From assembly GCA_963796155.1 (NCBI GenBank), contig CAWCKT010000055.1:25496-89495 (forward strand): a stretch of DNA of 64,000 nucleotides, read 5' to 3'. The position numbers were made by a program, and so were the translations under genes. Under the pieces are notes generated by a model, which worked only from the letters and a program-made list of their open reading frames with translations, was not told where the DNA came from and did not search any database. This stretch comes from AP-15 sp963796155. GTDB taxonomy: Bacteria > Pseudomonadota > Alphaproteobacteria > ATCC43930 > CGMCC-115725. Below are positions 19,353 to 28,035 of the stretch, one piece after another; positions within the stretch are counted from its first letter, which is position 1, and every line of letters begins with the position of its first letter.

Positions 19353-21459
19353 AACCCGCGGGGACCCGGCAAGCCTCTCGATCCTCAGGGTCGCACCGGT
19401 CATCGCCCTCGCCGCGGCGCTGAACGCAGCCCCGCCCGCGCGCGCGGACGGGCCCCCCAACCCCCAGGATCTCGTCAAGGCCGAGCTCGTCGCAGAAACA
19501 CCGTCTGTCGCTCCGGCGGCGACGCTGTGGGTCGACCTTCATCTCGCGATCAAGCCGGGTTGGCATGTTTATTGGCGCAATCCCGGCGATTCCGGATTGC
19601 CGACGACGATCGAATGGAAATTGCCGCCGGGTTTCTCGGCCGGCGGCATCTCGTGGCCGGTGCCGGAGCGTTTCGTGCAAGCGGGGATCGGCAATTACGG
19701 CTACGCCGGCTCGGCCGATCTCCTCGTTCCGATCCATGCCGCCAAGGAGCTCGCGGTGGGTGAGACGGCCATGCTCGGGGCCGAGGCGAGCTGGCTCGCC
19801 TGCGCCGATATTTGCATTCCCGGCGGCGCCAAGCTCTCCCTGAGCCTGCCCGTCGCCGCAGCGCCGGTCGCGCCCGATCCCCGCGCCGCGGCGCTCTTCG
19901 CCGCGGTCCGCCGGCGGTTGCCGCTTCCGGCCCCGTTCGAGAGCCACTTTTTTGCGGGCGCCGGTGATTACCGTCTGCTGATTCCGGAGAGTGCTCTCGC
20001 CGGCCTGCGCGACCCGGCCGGGATGTTTTTCCCGAACGGCGATTCTCTGATCGACCACGCCGCCGCGCCCGTCACGAACCGCCGCGGCGACGGCCTCGAA
20101 ATCGTACTGAAAAAGGCCACCGCGGCCGCCGCCGCGCCGGCGACCCTCGACGGCGTATTGGTGTTGCGCGGCGAGGACGGGGCCGAGCGTGCCTTCGACA
20201 TCAGCGCCAATCCTGCCGCGGGGCTGCCGGCCGAGAATGGCCTCGCCTGGTGGCAAGCCCTGCTCCTCGCCTTTCTCGGCGGCGTCGTTCTCAACGCCAT
20301 GCCGTGCGTGTTCCCGATCCTGTCGTTGAAGCTCCTGAGCCTCGCCAAGCAGGCGCATGGCCACCCCTCCGAGCAGCTCGGCCACGGGCTCGCCTATACG
20401 GCGGGGGTGCTGGCGAGTTTCGCGGCACTCGGCGGCGCGTTGCTGGCGCTGCGCACCGGCGGGCAAGCGATCGGCTGGGGCTTTCAGCTGCAAACGCCGG
20501 TCTTTGTCGCGCTGGTCGCCTATCTCCTCTTTGCGATGGGGCTGAGCCTCTCGGGCGTTGTTACCTTCGGGGCGGGTTTCGCCGGGGCCGGCGGACGGCT
20601 CGCCGGCCGGTCGGGGCTGACCGGCACGTTCTTTACCGGGGTGCTGGCAACGATCGTCGCGACCCCGTGCACCGCCCCCTTCATGGGCGCTGCCCTCGGC
20701 TTTGCGCTGATCGCGCCCGCTGCGATGGCAATCGGGATCTTTCTGGCACTCGGCTTCGGGCTCGCCGCGCCCTACCTCCTCGCCACCGTGACCCCCGGCT
20801 GGCAACGCGTGTTGCCGAGGCCGGGGGCGTGGATGGATCTGGTCAAGCAGCTGCTCGCCTTCCCGCTTTACGGCACGGTCGCCTGGCTCGTGTGGGTGCT
20901 GATCCAGGAGGCCGGACCGGGCGGTTCGCTGGCGGCGTTGTTCGGATTGGTGCTGGTCGGCTTTGCCGTCTGGATCTTCGGGCGGACGCGGCTTTCGGCT
21001 CCTCTCGGACGCTCGCTAGGCGCCGGGCTCGCCCTCAGCGGCGCGGCCGCGGCAATCTTTCTTGCCGCGTCTCTCACGGCAACCGGGGGTCGGATGGCGA
21101 ACGCGGCGTTGTCTGACAGGCTCGCCTACGAGCCGTTCACCGCGGCCCGGCTGTCGGCTCTCGAAGCTGCGGGCAAGCCGGTCTTTGTCAATCTGACGGC
21201 TTCCTGGTGCGTCACCTGTCTGATCAACGAACGCGTCGCCCTCGACAGCGACGCGGTGCGCAATGCCTTCGCCGCACGCGGCATCGTCCCCCTCAAAGGC
21301 GACTGGACCAGCCAAAACCCGGAGATCACGGCTCTCCTGCAGCAGTTCGGGCGCAGCGGCGTTCCGCTCTATCTGCTCTATGGCGGCAAGGGCGAACCCG
21401 TTATCCTGCCGCAGATCCTGACTGCGGCGAGCGTGCTCGACGCACTCGGCAAGGTTTGA
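19342..21459 (+). CDS. DsbD/ScsB-family thiol:disulfide interchange protein
   Basis: The probable start is GTG 19342, with AAGGAGG upstream, giving ~705 aa; an in-frame extension to 19186 lies over the Bug gene and is unlikely. Order: signal, an N-terminal periplasmic domain with HVYWRNPGDSG and ACADICIPGGAK, an eight-helix DsbD core with the redox Cys in NAMPCVFPILSLKLL and TPCTAPFMG, and a C-terminal thioredoxin domain with WCVTC. It would pass electrons from cytoplasmic thioredoxin to periplasmic partners, here plausibly the redoxin encoded 17 bases downstream. The N-terminal type matches ScsB rather than E. coli DsbD. Confidence 0.9.
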   Translation: MSSKTRGDPASLSILRVAPVIALAAALNAAPPARADGPPNPQDLVKAELVAETPSVAPAATLWVDLHLAIKPGWHVYWRNPGDSGLPTTIEWKLPPGFSAGGISWPVPERFVQAGIGNYGYAGSADLLVPIHAAKELAVGETAMLGAEASWLACADICIPGGAKLSLSLPVAAAPVAPDPRAAALFAAVRRRLPLPAPFESHFFAGAGDYRLLIPESALAGLRDPAGMFFPNGDSLIDHAAAPVTNRRGDGLEIVLKKATAAAAAPATLDGVLVLRGEDGAERAFDISANPAAGLPAENGLAWWQALLLAFLGGVVLNAMPCVFPILSLKLLSLAKQAHGHPSEQLGHGLAYTAGVLASFAALGGALLALRTGGQAIGWGFQLQTPVFVALVAYLLFAMGLSLSGVVTFGAGFAGAGGRLAGRSGLTGTFFTGVLATIVATPCTAPFMGAALGFALIAPAAMAIGIFLALGFGLAAPYLLATVTPGWQRVLPRPGAWMDLVKQLLAFPLYGTVAWLVWVLIQEAGPGGSLAALFGLVLVGFAVWIFGRTRLSAPLGRSLGAGLALSGAAAAIFLAASLTATGGRMANAALSDRLAYEPFTAARLSALEAAGKPVFVNLTASWCVTCLINERVALDSDAVRNAFAARGIVPLKGDWTSQNPEITALLQQFGRSGVPLYLLYGGKGEPVILPQILTAASVLDALGKV

Positions 21460-21476
21460 CCCTGATGGAGGTGATT

Positions 21477-22118
21477 ATGGGCAAGCTCGCTCCGACCATC
21501 GCCATGACAGCCGCGCTCGTCGCCGCTGTGGCGTTATCGACCGATCGCGCCACCGCGATCGACGCCGCCGCCGCCAAGCCGGGCGCCCCGGCGCCGGCCT
21601 TCAGCGCGCCGGATATCGCCGGCCGGACAATCAGTCTCGGCGACTACGCCGGCAAGATCGTCATCCTCGAATGGACCAATGACGGCTGCCCCTTTGTCGG
21701 CAAGCACTACAACAGCGGCAACATGCAGGCGCTGCAACGCAAATATACCGGCGAGGGCGACGTCTGGCTGACCATCGCCTCCTCGGCGCCGGGCGAGCAG
21801 GGTTATGTGACGCCGGCCGACGCGAAGGCCGACCTCGCCCGCTGGCATGCCGCGCCGACCGATTACCTGCTCGACCCGAACGGCGTGGTCGGCCGCCTCT
21901 ACGATGCGCGGGCGACACCGACCATGGTCGTGATCGATCGCGACGGTAGCGTCGCCTACATCGGCGCCATCGACGACACGCCCTCGACCCGCCTCGCCGA
22001 CGTCAAGACCGCCAAGAACTATCTCGTCGCGGCACTCGACGAGATCGCCGCCGGCAAGCCGGTCGCCGTCGCCGCCACCCCCGCCTACGGCTGCTCGATC
22101 AAGTACAAGACGAGCTGA
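21477..22118 (+). CDS. Exported redoxin/thioredoxin-fold protein
   Basis: ATG 21477 follows a near-perfect GGAGGTGA site. The 213-residue protein has a signal peptide (residues ~1-27) and a redoxin domain beginning GAPAPAFSAPDIAG. The active-site region reads NDGCPFVGKHY: one Cys only, so a peroxiredoxin-like or one-Cys function rather than a CxxC thioredoxin. The fold continues with ATPTMVVIDRDGSVAYIG. Its position directly after the DsbD/ScsB-type reductase suggests it receives electrons from it; that partnership is inference. A further Cys lies near the C-terminus (YGCSIKY). Confidence 0.87.
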   Translation: MGKLAPTIAMTAALVAAVALSTDRATAIDAAAAKPGAPAPAFSAPDIAGRTISLGDYAGKIVILEWTNDGCPFVGKHYNSGNMQALQRKYTGEGDVWLTIASSAPGEQGYVTPADAKADLARWHAAPTDYLLDPNGVVGRLYDARATPTMVVIDRDGSVAYIGAIDDTPSTRLADVKTAKNYLVAALDEIAAGKPVAVAATPAYGCSIKYKTS

Positions 22119-22124
22119 TTACCC

Positions 22125-22197
22125 TCAAATATACACCCCGCGCCCCGCCCTCGGGATAGCGAGTGCCCGCCGCGGCGCCGATCGGGATCGCGGCGGC
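22125..22197. repeat. Degenerate duplicate of the 3' end of the aldo/keto reductase gene
   Basis: This 73-bp stretch matches 30,664-30,736, the last ~24 codons of the minus-strand aldo/keto reductase, with a few substitutions and a short deletion. It starts with the same AAATATACACCCCGCG string. It is joined at ~22,198 to an acyl-CoA synthetase fragment. Confidence 0.8.
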
Positions 22198-23045
22198 GCA
22201 GGATGAGGCCATCGCCCAGGCTCTTGGGCGGGGGCGTCCGACCCTCTCGGAGTCCGAGAGCAAAGAGCTGCTGGCCGCCTGGGGGGTGGGGAGTGCGCGC
22301 GAGCACCGGGCAAATTCTGCAGAGGAAGCCGTCGCGGCCGCAGAAGAGCTCGGGTTTCCGGTGGCTCTCAAGGTCGAGTTCGCCGGATATTCCGCACAAG
22401 ACAGAGGCCGGGGTCGTTCGCCTGAACCTCGGCGATGCGGCACAAGTGCGAACGGCCTACGCCGAGATCCTGGCCAGTGCCAAGACCTATCTAAGTGCCC
22501 TCCCCCTCGATGGGGGAGGGTTGGGAGGGGGTGACCGTGCCAGTGGCAATCCATTCGGGCACCGGGCGCGGAATTCACCCCCACCCCGGCCCTCCCCCAT
22601 CAAGGGGGAGGGAGCAGAGGCGGAAAATGCGATAGCGCCACAGGCCCGGATCATCGGCGTGTCGGTGCAGGAGATGGTCGGAGAAGGTGTCGAAGTCATC
22701 ATTGGCGTCAATTGCGACCCGCAATTGGGCCCGGTGCTGCTGTTCGGCAGTGGCGGCGTGCTGGTCGAGGTCTACAACGATGTGGCCCTGCGGCGCTGCC
22801 CGATCTCACGCTCGGAAGCACGGGCCATGATCGCTGAGGTCAAAGGAGCCCGGTTGCTCCAGGGCTTTCGCGGACGGCCAGCGGCGGACCTCGCCGCACT
22901 CGCGGATACCCTGGTGCGCGTGTCGTCCCTCGCCACGCACCTTGAAGCACGCCTGGCAGAGTTGGACATCAACCCGCTCATGGTGCTGCCGTCAGCTCAG
23001 GGAGTGAAGGCGGTAGACGTCCTCGTCGTGTTGCGCGGCACATAG
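22198..23045 (+). pseudogene. Acyl/acetyl-CoA synthetase (ADP-forming type), ATP-grasp C-terminal fragment
   Basis: This encodes only the C-terminal ATP-grasp part (~230 residues) of a ~700-residue acetate-CoA ligase/acyl-CoA synthetase. Recognisable pieces are SESESKELLAAWGV, FPVALKVE, then after a one-base insertion at ~22,380 PDIPHKTEAGVVRLNL, VQEMVGEGVEVIIGV, GPVLLFGSGGVLVEV and ELDINPLMVLP, ending naturally at 23,045. The N-terminal two thirds are missing. Its 5' edge is joined to a copy of the aldo/keto reductase 3' end. A palindromic element (22,493-22,614) sits inside the ATP-grasp domain without closing the frame. A middle fragment of the same family lies at 27,670. Confidence 0.85.
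22493..22614. repeat. Palindromic repeat element inserted in frame in the ATP-grasp fragment
   Basis: Two ~37-bp arms in inverted orientation, left 22,498-22,534 and right 22,576-22,613. Each contains its own CCCTCCCCC...GGGGGAGGG hairpin. The spacer is ~40 bp. It adds ~50 residues (LDGGGLGGG...PSPIKGEG) between AEILASAKTY and RIIGVSVQEMV, which are close neighbours in homologues. Confidence 0.85.
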
Positions 23046-23253
23046 TGCTACACTTGGCTGAGAGCCGGACTCAAAAATTTGCAGAGCCTAATCGTCGGCG
23101 GCAGAGGACCGCTTTCGAAACCACTACGGCCGCTCAGCCTTGGCGGCCGGAGCCGCTCTTGATGCCCCGTACCGGCCAATAGCCGTGTCACCGTCGATTC
23201 CGGTGGATCCTCGACAGCGGTCATTAGCGGCATCGAGCTGCTGACGCGCTCAG

Positions 23254-26200
23254 TCAATCGGAAACTTCGGCGAGCGAGGCGGCGGCGCGCCGCTCGAAGG
23301 TGACGGCGCCCTGCCGGCGCGCAACCTCGCGGGCGGTTGCGAAGGCGCGCCGGGCCCCGGCCTTGTTGCCGCGATCCTGCGCCAGCAGGCATTCGCCGCG
23401 CAGGCGCCAAATTTCGGCCAGATAATAGCCGACATCCGGCTCCTCGTTGGCGCCGAGCGCGCGATCGAGCATCGCCGCGGCGCGGTCGTGCCCGCCGGCG
23501 GCCAGCATCAGTTCGCCGGCGATACCGAGGAGATATTGCACGTTGGGCCCCGCGGCAGCCGCCTGTGCTATTTCCTCGACCAGCTCGGCGCTCGCCGCCA
23601 GTCCCGCGCCGCCCGCCCAGACCAGCAGCAGCCCCGCGCCGGCCCGGTAGGGCGGAAACCCGTATTTGTCGGCAATGGCGATCGTGCGCTCCGCCGTCTG
23701 CCCGGTCAGGTCGCCATTACCGGCCATCTGATGGGCCATTGCCGCGTTATAGAGGGCGTGGACGAGGCTGAACGGGTGATCGAGCGCGTCGCCGAGCGCG
23801 ATCGAGTATTCCGCCTCGCGCCGGACCAGCTCGAGGTCGTCCGAAAGCGCGGCCATCAAGCCGAGGATCGCGTGCGCGCAAACGCCAGGATCATGGCCGC
23901 CATAAGCCGGGCCCAGATGCCGATGCCGCGCCATATCGTACGTCTCGACGCCGATGCGACCGAAATCCCGGGCGACCGCGATGTCGCCGCGGAAAAACGC
24001 GGTCGACCAGCGGCAATGATAGGCTTCGAGCAGAAGATCGCCGTCACCCGAGCGCTGCGCCAGCGCCACGAGCTGGTCAGCCTGATCGCGGGCAACGGCC
24101 GTCTTGCGGGCAAGATTGGCGTTGAGCCACAGTCCCCATTTCGCCTTGTAGGCGGCGGCGCCGTCCTGCACATCGTCACCCAACTCGGCGGCGCGGCGAT
24201 AGGTTGCCTCGACCTCCGCGCTTTGCGCCCCGGCGACGATCGTCTGCGCCGGCCCGAGCTTCAGCAGCAACGCCAATTGCCGGCGCCGGCGCGCGCCCGG
24301 GTCGGCCAGCCGCTCGGCCTCGTTCAGGCCTGCCGAAAAATGCCCGATCGCTTCGTGATAGGCCGAGCGGGCGGCGGCGCGATCCCCCGCCCGCTCGCGG
24401 TAGTCGCAAGCGGGCGCCGTGAGGCCCGCCTCGCCGTAGTGGTGGGCCAGCAATTCCGGCTCGTTCGCCGCCGTTTCGGGAAACTTCTCTTCGAGTGCGC
24501 GACCGATGCGGGCGTGCCAGTCGCGCCGTCGCGCCAAGAGCAGGCTTTCATAAGCCGCGTCGCGCACGAGTGCGTGCTTGAAACTGAAACCGCGTTCCAG
24601 GCCGCGGCCTTCAGGAAAGACGATCCCGGCCGCGCCGAGCTTGGCGAGCGCGGCATCAAGTTCGGCCTCGGGTCTGCGGGCAACCGCGGCAAGCAGCGCA
24701 AACGCGAACTGCCGGCCGATAACGGCCGCGATCTGCGCCACCTCCCGCGCCTCGCCGAGTCGGTCCAGCCGGGCCATCAGCGAATCCTTCAGCGTCGCCG
24801 GCACCGCCGCGGCGTCCTCGCCCGCGGTCTCCATAACGCTCTTCGTCAATTCCTCGACAAACAGCGGCACGCCATCGCTCTTGGCGGCGATCGCGGCGAC
24901 GGTTTCTGCCGGCAGCCCGCGCGACGCGGCAACTCCTGCGACCAATTGCGCGCATTCCGCGCGGCCGAGCCGGCCCAGTGTCAGCATTGTCGCATGCGGC
25001 CGCGCCAGCCATGGCGGGGCAAAATCCGGCCGCGCGGTCACCGCCGCGAGCAGGCGGGCGGGGCCGATGCTGTCGATCAACTGTGTCAGCAATTCGAGCG
25101 TCGTGGCATCGATCCACTGAGCGTCTTCGAGGACCAGGAGTACCGGGTCGGTTTTGCCGAGCCGGGCGATCTCGTCGACCAGCAAGGCAATTGTCGCCGC
25201 CTTGCGCTGCGCCGGCGTCAGTGCCGAGGGGATCGCCGGAGCCCCGGGGATCGACAGCAGCTCCGCCAGTAACGGAACGGCGGTCGCATCCACCGCCGCG
25301 CGCTGCGCAAACAATGTGCCGAGCTTCTCGATGCGCACGGCAGGCGCGTCGGCGGCGGCAAAGCGCGCGGCGCGCGCCAGATGATGGATCACCGGGTAGA
25401 GCGCGCTGTCGCTGTGATAGGGCGAGCATTGCAGGTGGATGCGGGTATGCAGCTCGTCCGCGAGAGCTTCCTGTAACTCCTCGATCGCCCGCGATTTGCC
25501 GATCCCGGCCTCGCCGATCACAGTGACGACCTGCCCCTCGCCCGATCGCGCCAGACGCCAGCGGTCAAGCAGCAAGCCCATTTCGTTAGCGCGGCCGATC
25601 AGCGGCAGCGCGCCGCCGGTGCGGATCGCGGCGAAGCGGCTGGCAACGGACGCCTCGCCCACCACCCGCCAGGCCGGCACCGGGCGCGCGAACCCCTTCA
25701 TTTCCTGCGCGCCGATCGGTTCGAGTTGAAAGATGCCGCCGAGCAGACGCTGCGTCGCTTCGCTGACCAGAATGGTGTCGGGCGCCGCGAGCGCTTGCAG
25801 CCGCGCTGCGAGATTGGGGGTTTCGCCGATGATGCTGTGCTCGCGCGCCGCACCAGCGCCGAAGATCTCGCCGACGACGACGAGACCCGTGGCGATGCCG
25901 ACCCGCGCTTGCAGCGGCTTGCCGTCGGCGCTGGCGATGCCCCCGATGTCCGTCAGGATGCCGAGCGCGGCGCGAACGGCCCGCTCCGCGGCATCCTCGA
26001 AAGCCTGCGGAAAGCCGAAATAGGCCAGCACGCCGTCGCCCAGGAACTTGGCGACAAAGCCGCCAAAGCGGCCGATCGCGCCAGCTGCGGCGTCCTGGTA
26101 GTGCCGGATCAGCGGCCCCAGCAGCTCGGGATCGACCGCGCTCGACAGTGCTGTCGAACCGACCAGATCGCAGAACAGCACCGTGACCTGCCGTCGCTCG

Positions 26201-26454
26201 GCCTCGGCCGCGCCCGCCGGTGCAACGCTATCGGCGGGGGTCGGCGCAAGATTGGACGTCGTCCGGGTGGAGTCTACCGTGCGCTCGGCGATCGCTCTGA
26301 GCAGCCGCCGCCGATTGCCGAGCGAGACGCCGAGCTCTGCCAGATCCTGTTCTGTCAGCTCGGGCAGAATGTCGAGATCGACGTCGTTTGCCGCGAACGC
26401 GTCCGCGTATTGCTCGCAGTTGTTCGCACGCAGCCAGGCGCGAAGATCGCTCAT
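23254..26454 (-). CDS. SAM domain - class III adenylate/guanylate cyclase - AAA ATPase - TPR protein
   Basis: Intact 1066-residue multidomain protein. Residues 1-62 form a SAM domain (LRAWLRANNCEQYADAF). Residues ~87-265 are a class III cyclase catalytic domain, with VTVLFCDLVGSTALS and FLGDGVLAYFG carrying the two metal-binding Asp residues and VGIATGLVVVGEIFG. Next comes an AAA_16 ATPase with Walker A GEAGIGKS (~323) and Walker B LLVLEDAQWID. The C-terminal ~400 residues are TPR-like helices. The layout resembles widespread rhizobial/proteobacterial signalling ATPases whose inputs are unknown. It may make cAMP in response to a protein ligand. It stands alone among pseudogenes. Confidence 0.92.
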   Translation of the reverse strand: MSDLRAWLRANNCEQYADAFAANDVDLDILPELTEQDLAELGVSLGNRRRLLRAIAERTVDSTRTTSNLAPTPADSVAPAGAAEAERRQVTVLFCDLVGSTALSSAVDPELLGPLIRHYQDAAAGAIGRFGGFVAKFLGDGVLAYFGFPQAFEDAAERAVRAALGILTDIGGIASADGKPLQARVGIATGLVVVGEIFGAGAAREHSIIGETPNLAARLQALAAPDTILVSEATQRLLGGIFQLEPIGAQEMKGFARPVPAWRVVGEASVASRFAAIRTGGALPLIGRANEMGLLLDRWRLARSGEGQVVTVIGEAGIGKSRAIEELQEALADELHTRIHLQCSPYHSDSALYPVIHHLARAARFAAADAPAVRIEKLGTLFAQRAAVDATAVPLLAELLSIPGAPAIPSALTPAQRKAATIALLVDEIARLGKTDPVLLVLEDAQWIDATTLELLTQLIDSIGPARLLAAVTARPDFAPPWLARPHATMLTLGRLGRAECAQLVAGVAASRGLPAETVAAIAAKSDGVPLFVEELTKSVMETAGEDAAAVPATLKDSLMARLDRLGEAREVAQIAAVIGRQFAFALLAAVARRPEAELDAALAKLGAAGIVFPEGRGLERGFSFKHALVRDAAYESLLLARRRDWHARIGRALEEKFPETAANEPELLAHHYGEAGLTAPACDYRERAGDRAAARSAYHEAIGHFSAGLNEAERLADPGARRRRQLALLLKLGPAQTIVAGAQSAEVEATYRRAAELGDDVQDGAAAYKAKWGLWLNANLARKTAVARDQADQLVALAQRSGDGDLLLEAYHCRWSTAFFRGDIAVARDFGRIGVETYDMARHRHLGPAYGGHDPGVCAHAILGLMAALSDDLELVRREAEYSIALGDALDHPFSLVHALYNAAMAHQMAGNGDLTGQTAERTIAIADKYGFPPYRAGAGLLLVWAGGAGLAASAELVEEIAQAAAAGPNVQYLLGIAGELMLAAGGHDRAAAMLDRALGANEEPDVGYYLAEIWRLRGECLLAQDRGNKAGARRAFATAREVARRQGAVTFERRAAASLAEVSD

Positions 26455-26578
26455 CCCGTTCAGCTTCCCAGACCGCAGCCCGGTGCGCCTCAGAAGCGCT
26501 TCAAGCCATATATCAGATTTGAGGCGATCCGGCGCACCGAAATCGCCGCGAGCCGGTGATCTCCAGTGTCACCGGCCG

Positions 26579-26985
26579 TCAGCTCGGGTGTGTGCCGAAC
26601 ATGATCCAGCCGCCATTGCTTGGCGTGGTGAATGCGGCCAGCGCAGTCTCTGCCCGAACCCTGACCTGCCGTGCGCCGGCCGTGCCGCGGAGCTGCTCTA
26701 TGCTGTCGGTGTACATGGCCGTACGGGTGCGCCCGTTCCCCAAATTGCCGCCGCTCGAAGAGAACGGGTGCGGTCCCTCGACCCTGATATCGCCCGCGTA
26801 GAACGCGAAGGCATCGCCGCGTTTGACGCCGTGCCACTGGAAGGCCTCCCAGGAAGAACTGCGCCATCGGTGCATAGCCGTCGTAAGGATTGAATATATC
26901 GACGTCCTCGGGCCCAAGCCCGGCACCCTCGTACATTCTCCTGGCGGCGCGGTCGGTCCAGTCCGGCATCGTGTCCCACGCCAAG
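26579..26985 (-). pseudogene. Thiolase-family (lipid-transfer-protein type) 3' fragment, copy 1
   Basis: Read on the minus strand it encodes the C-terminal ~130 residues of a thiolase-like acyltransferase. The pieces are RAARRMYEGAG, DVDIFNPYDGY, then after a one-base insertion near 26,850 EAFQWHGVKRGDAFAFYAGD, HPFSSSGGNLGNGR and TPSNGGWIMFGTHPS with a stop at 26,579. The start of the protein is absent. Two related copies occur at ~28,030 and ~29,455. This copy lacks the inserted 132-bp repeat carried by the other two, so it represents the uninterrupted state. Confidence 0.85.
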
Positions 26986-27031
26986 TTCGTGTAATGTCAA
27001 TCCGGAAAACGGGATCGCTCAACCAACCATC

Positions 27032-27259
27032 ATGGATCATCCTCGCATCACGCTTGCGCCTGACGTGCTCGCCGGCAAACCCGTCATACGCGGCACGCGA
27101 CTTTCCGTCGAATTCGTGATCGGCCTGATGGCCGACGGATGGAGCGAAGCCGATATTTTGGAGAATTATCCAGGTATTACGCACGACGACATCCTCGCGT
27201 GTCTCGCCTATGCTCGCGATACACTGAGCTCGGAGAAAGTGTTTCCGAGCGCGGCCTGA
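27032..27259 (+). CDS. DUF433-family antitoxin
   Basis: This 75-residue protein is a typical DUF433 protein: ITLAPDVLAGKPVIRGTRLS, then a helix region SEADILENYPGITHDDILAC. DUF433 proteins are predicted HTH antitoxins paired with DUF5615 PIN-like toxins. The partner begins three bases after this stop, so the two form one unit. The locus sits between a thiolase fragment and an acyl-CoA synthetase fragment and is intact on both sides. Confidence 0.88.
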   Translation: MDHPRITLAPDVLAGKPVIRGTRLSVEFVIGLMADGWSEADILENYPGITHDDILACLAYARDTLSSEKVFPSAA

Positions 27260-27261
27260 TT

Positions 27262-27615
27262 TTGCGTTTTCTCGCCAACGAGAATTTTCCTGCCGCGGCG
27301 GTCGCCTCCCTGGCGGCAGCTGGGCACGATATCGTGTGGGTCAGAAGCGTTGCGCCAGGCATGCCCGACCCTGAGGTGCTGGCATGGGCGGCGCGCGAGC
27401 ATCGAATCTTGCTGACCTTTGACAAGGATTTCGGCGAACTGGCCAGAGGATCGGCACTGCCGCGCACCTGTGGTGTCGTGTTGCTACGGATGCCGATGCC
27501 AAAGCCGGAGGAGGCGGGACTACGGCTGGCCGCGCTGATCACCGCTCGCGAGGATTGGGTCGGCAATTTCTCGGTCATCGAGCCCGGCCGCGTTCGGATG
27601 CGACCGCTCGGGTAG
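27262..27615 (+). CDS. DUF5615 PIN-like toxin
   Basis: The start chosen is TTG 27262, because family members begin M-R-F-L-A-N-E-N-F directly at this point. The ~117-residue protein keeps the acidic residues expected in PIN-like nucleases: E/N in LANENFP, D in MPDPEVLAWA and the LLTFDKDFGELA motif. It is probably an RNase toxin controlled by the DUF433 protein just upstream. An in-frame upstream extension overlaps the antitoxin and is unlikely to be used. Confidence 0.85.
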   Translation: MRFLANENFPAAAVASLAAAGHDIVWVRSVAPGMPDPEVLAWAAREHRILLTFDKDFGELARGSALPRTCGVVLLRMPMPKPEEAGLRLAALITAREDWVGNFSVIEPGRVRMRPLG

Positions 27616-27669
27616 TCTGCGGCCTAGTTAAACGGTAGGGGGCAAGGGATCAGGCAGACCTCGACTTTA

Positions 27670-28035
27670 CCTCGGGTCATTGCTGGTTTTGTCGAAGGCT
27701 TCAAAGAGGCCGATAAATTTCTCGAAGTGGCAAAGCTCGCCGCGGAGCGCGGCAAGCCGATCGTGCTCATAAAAATCGGGCGTTCGGAACTGGGAGCCCG
27801 GGCGGCACGCTCGCATACTGCAGCGCTGACGGGTGCCGATGCCCGGTGGGATGCGATCTTTGCCCAATACGGGGTGATCCGGGTCCAGGATTACGACGAA
27901 CTCCTGGAGACGGCACACCTCCTGGCCCACACCCCCGAGCCCCTAGTGCCCGGCATCGCGGTGGTATCCCACTCGGGCGGCATCAGCTCGCTCACCGCCG
28001 ACATGTGCGGTCAGGCCGGTCTCGATCTGCCGCCG
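27670..28035 (+). pseudogene. Acyl/acetyl-CoA synthetase middle fragment (succinyl-CoA-ligase-like domain)
   Basis: About 120 residues from the middle of an ADP-forming-type acyl-CoA synthetase are present: RVIAGFVEGFKEADKFLEVA, GKPIVLIKIGRSELGA, RSHTAALTGADARWDA and VVSHSGGISSLTADMCGQAG. Both ends are missing. The right edge runs directly into thiolase copy 2 at a shared TGCCGCCGCTCGA string, which is present in the thiolase copies and also suits the synthetase sequence, so the join may have formed through microhomology. The fragment lies on the same strand as the C-terminal piece at 22,198 but in reversed gene order, so a simple insertion cannot explain both. Confidence 0.82.

Noticed and set aside
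19288..20805. 505-codon minus-strand frame
   Set aside because: Shadow of the DsbD-type gene; no hydrophobic or motif pattern.
23488..25272. 594-codon plus-strand frame
   Set aside because: Shadow of the cyclase/AAA gene on the opposite strand; Arg/Gly/Gln-rich with no family resemblance.
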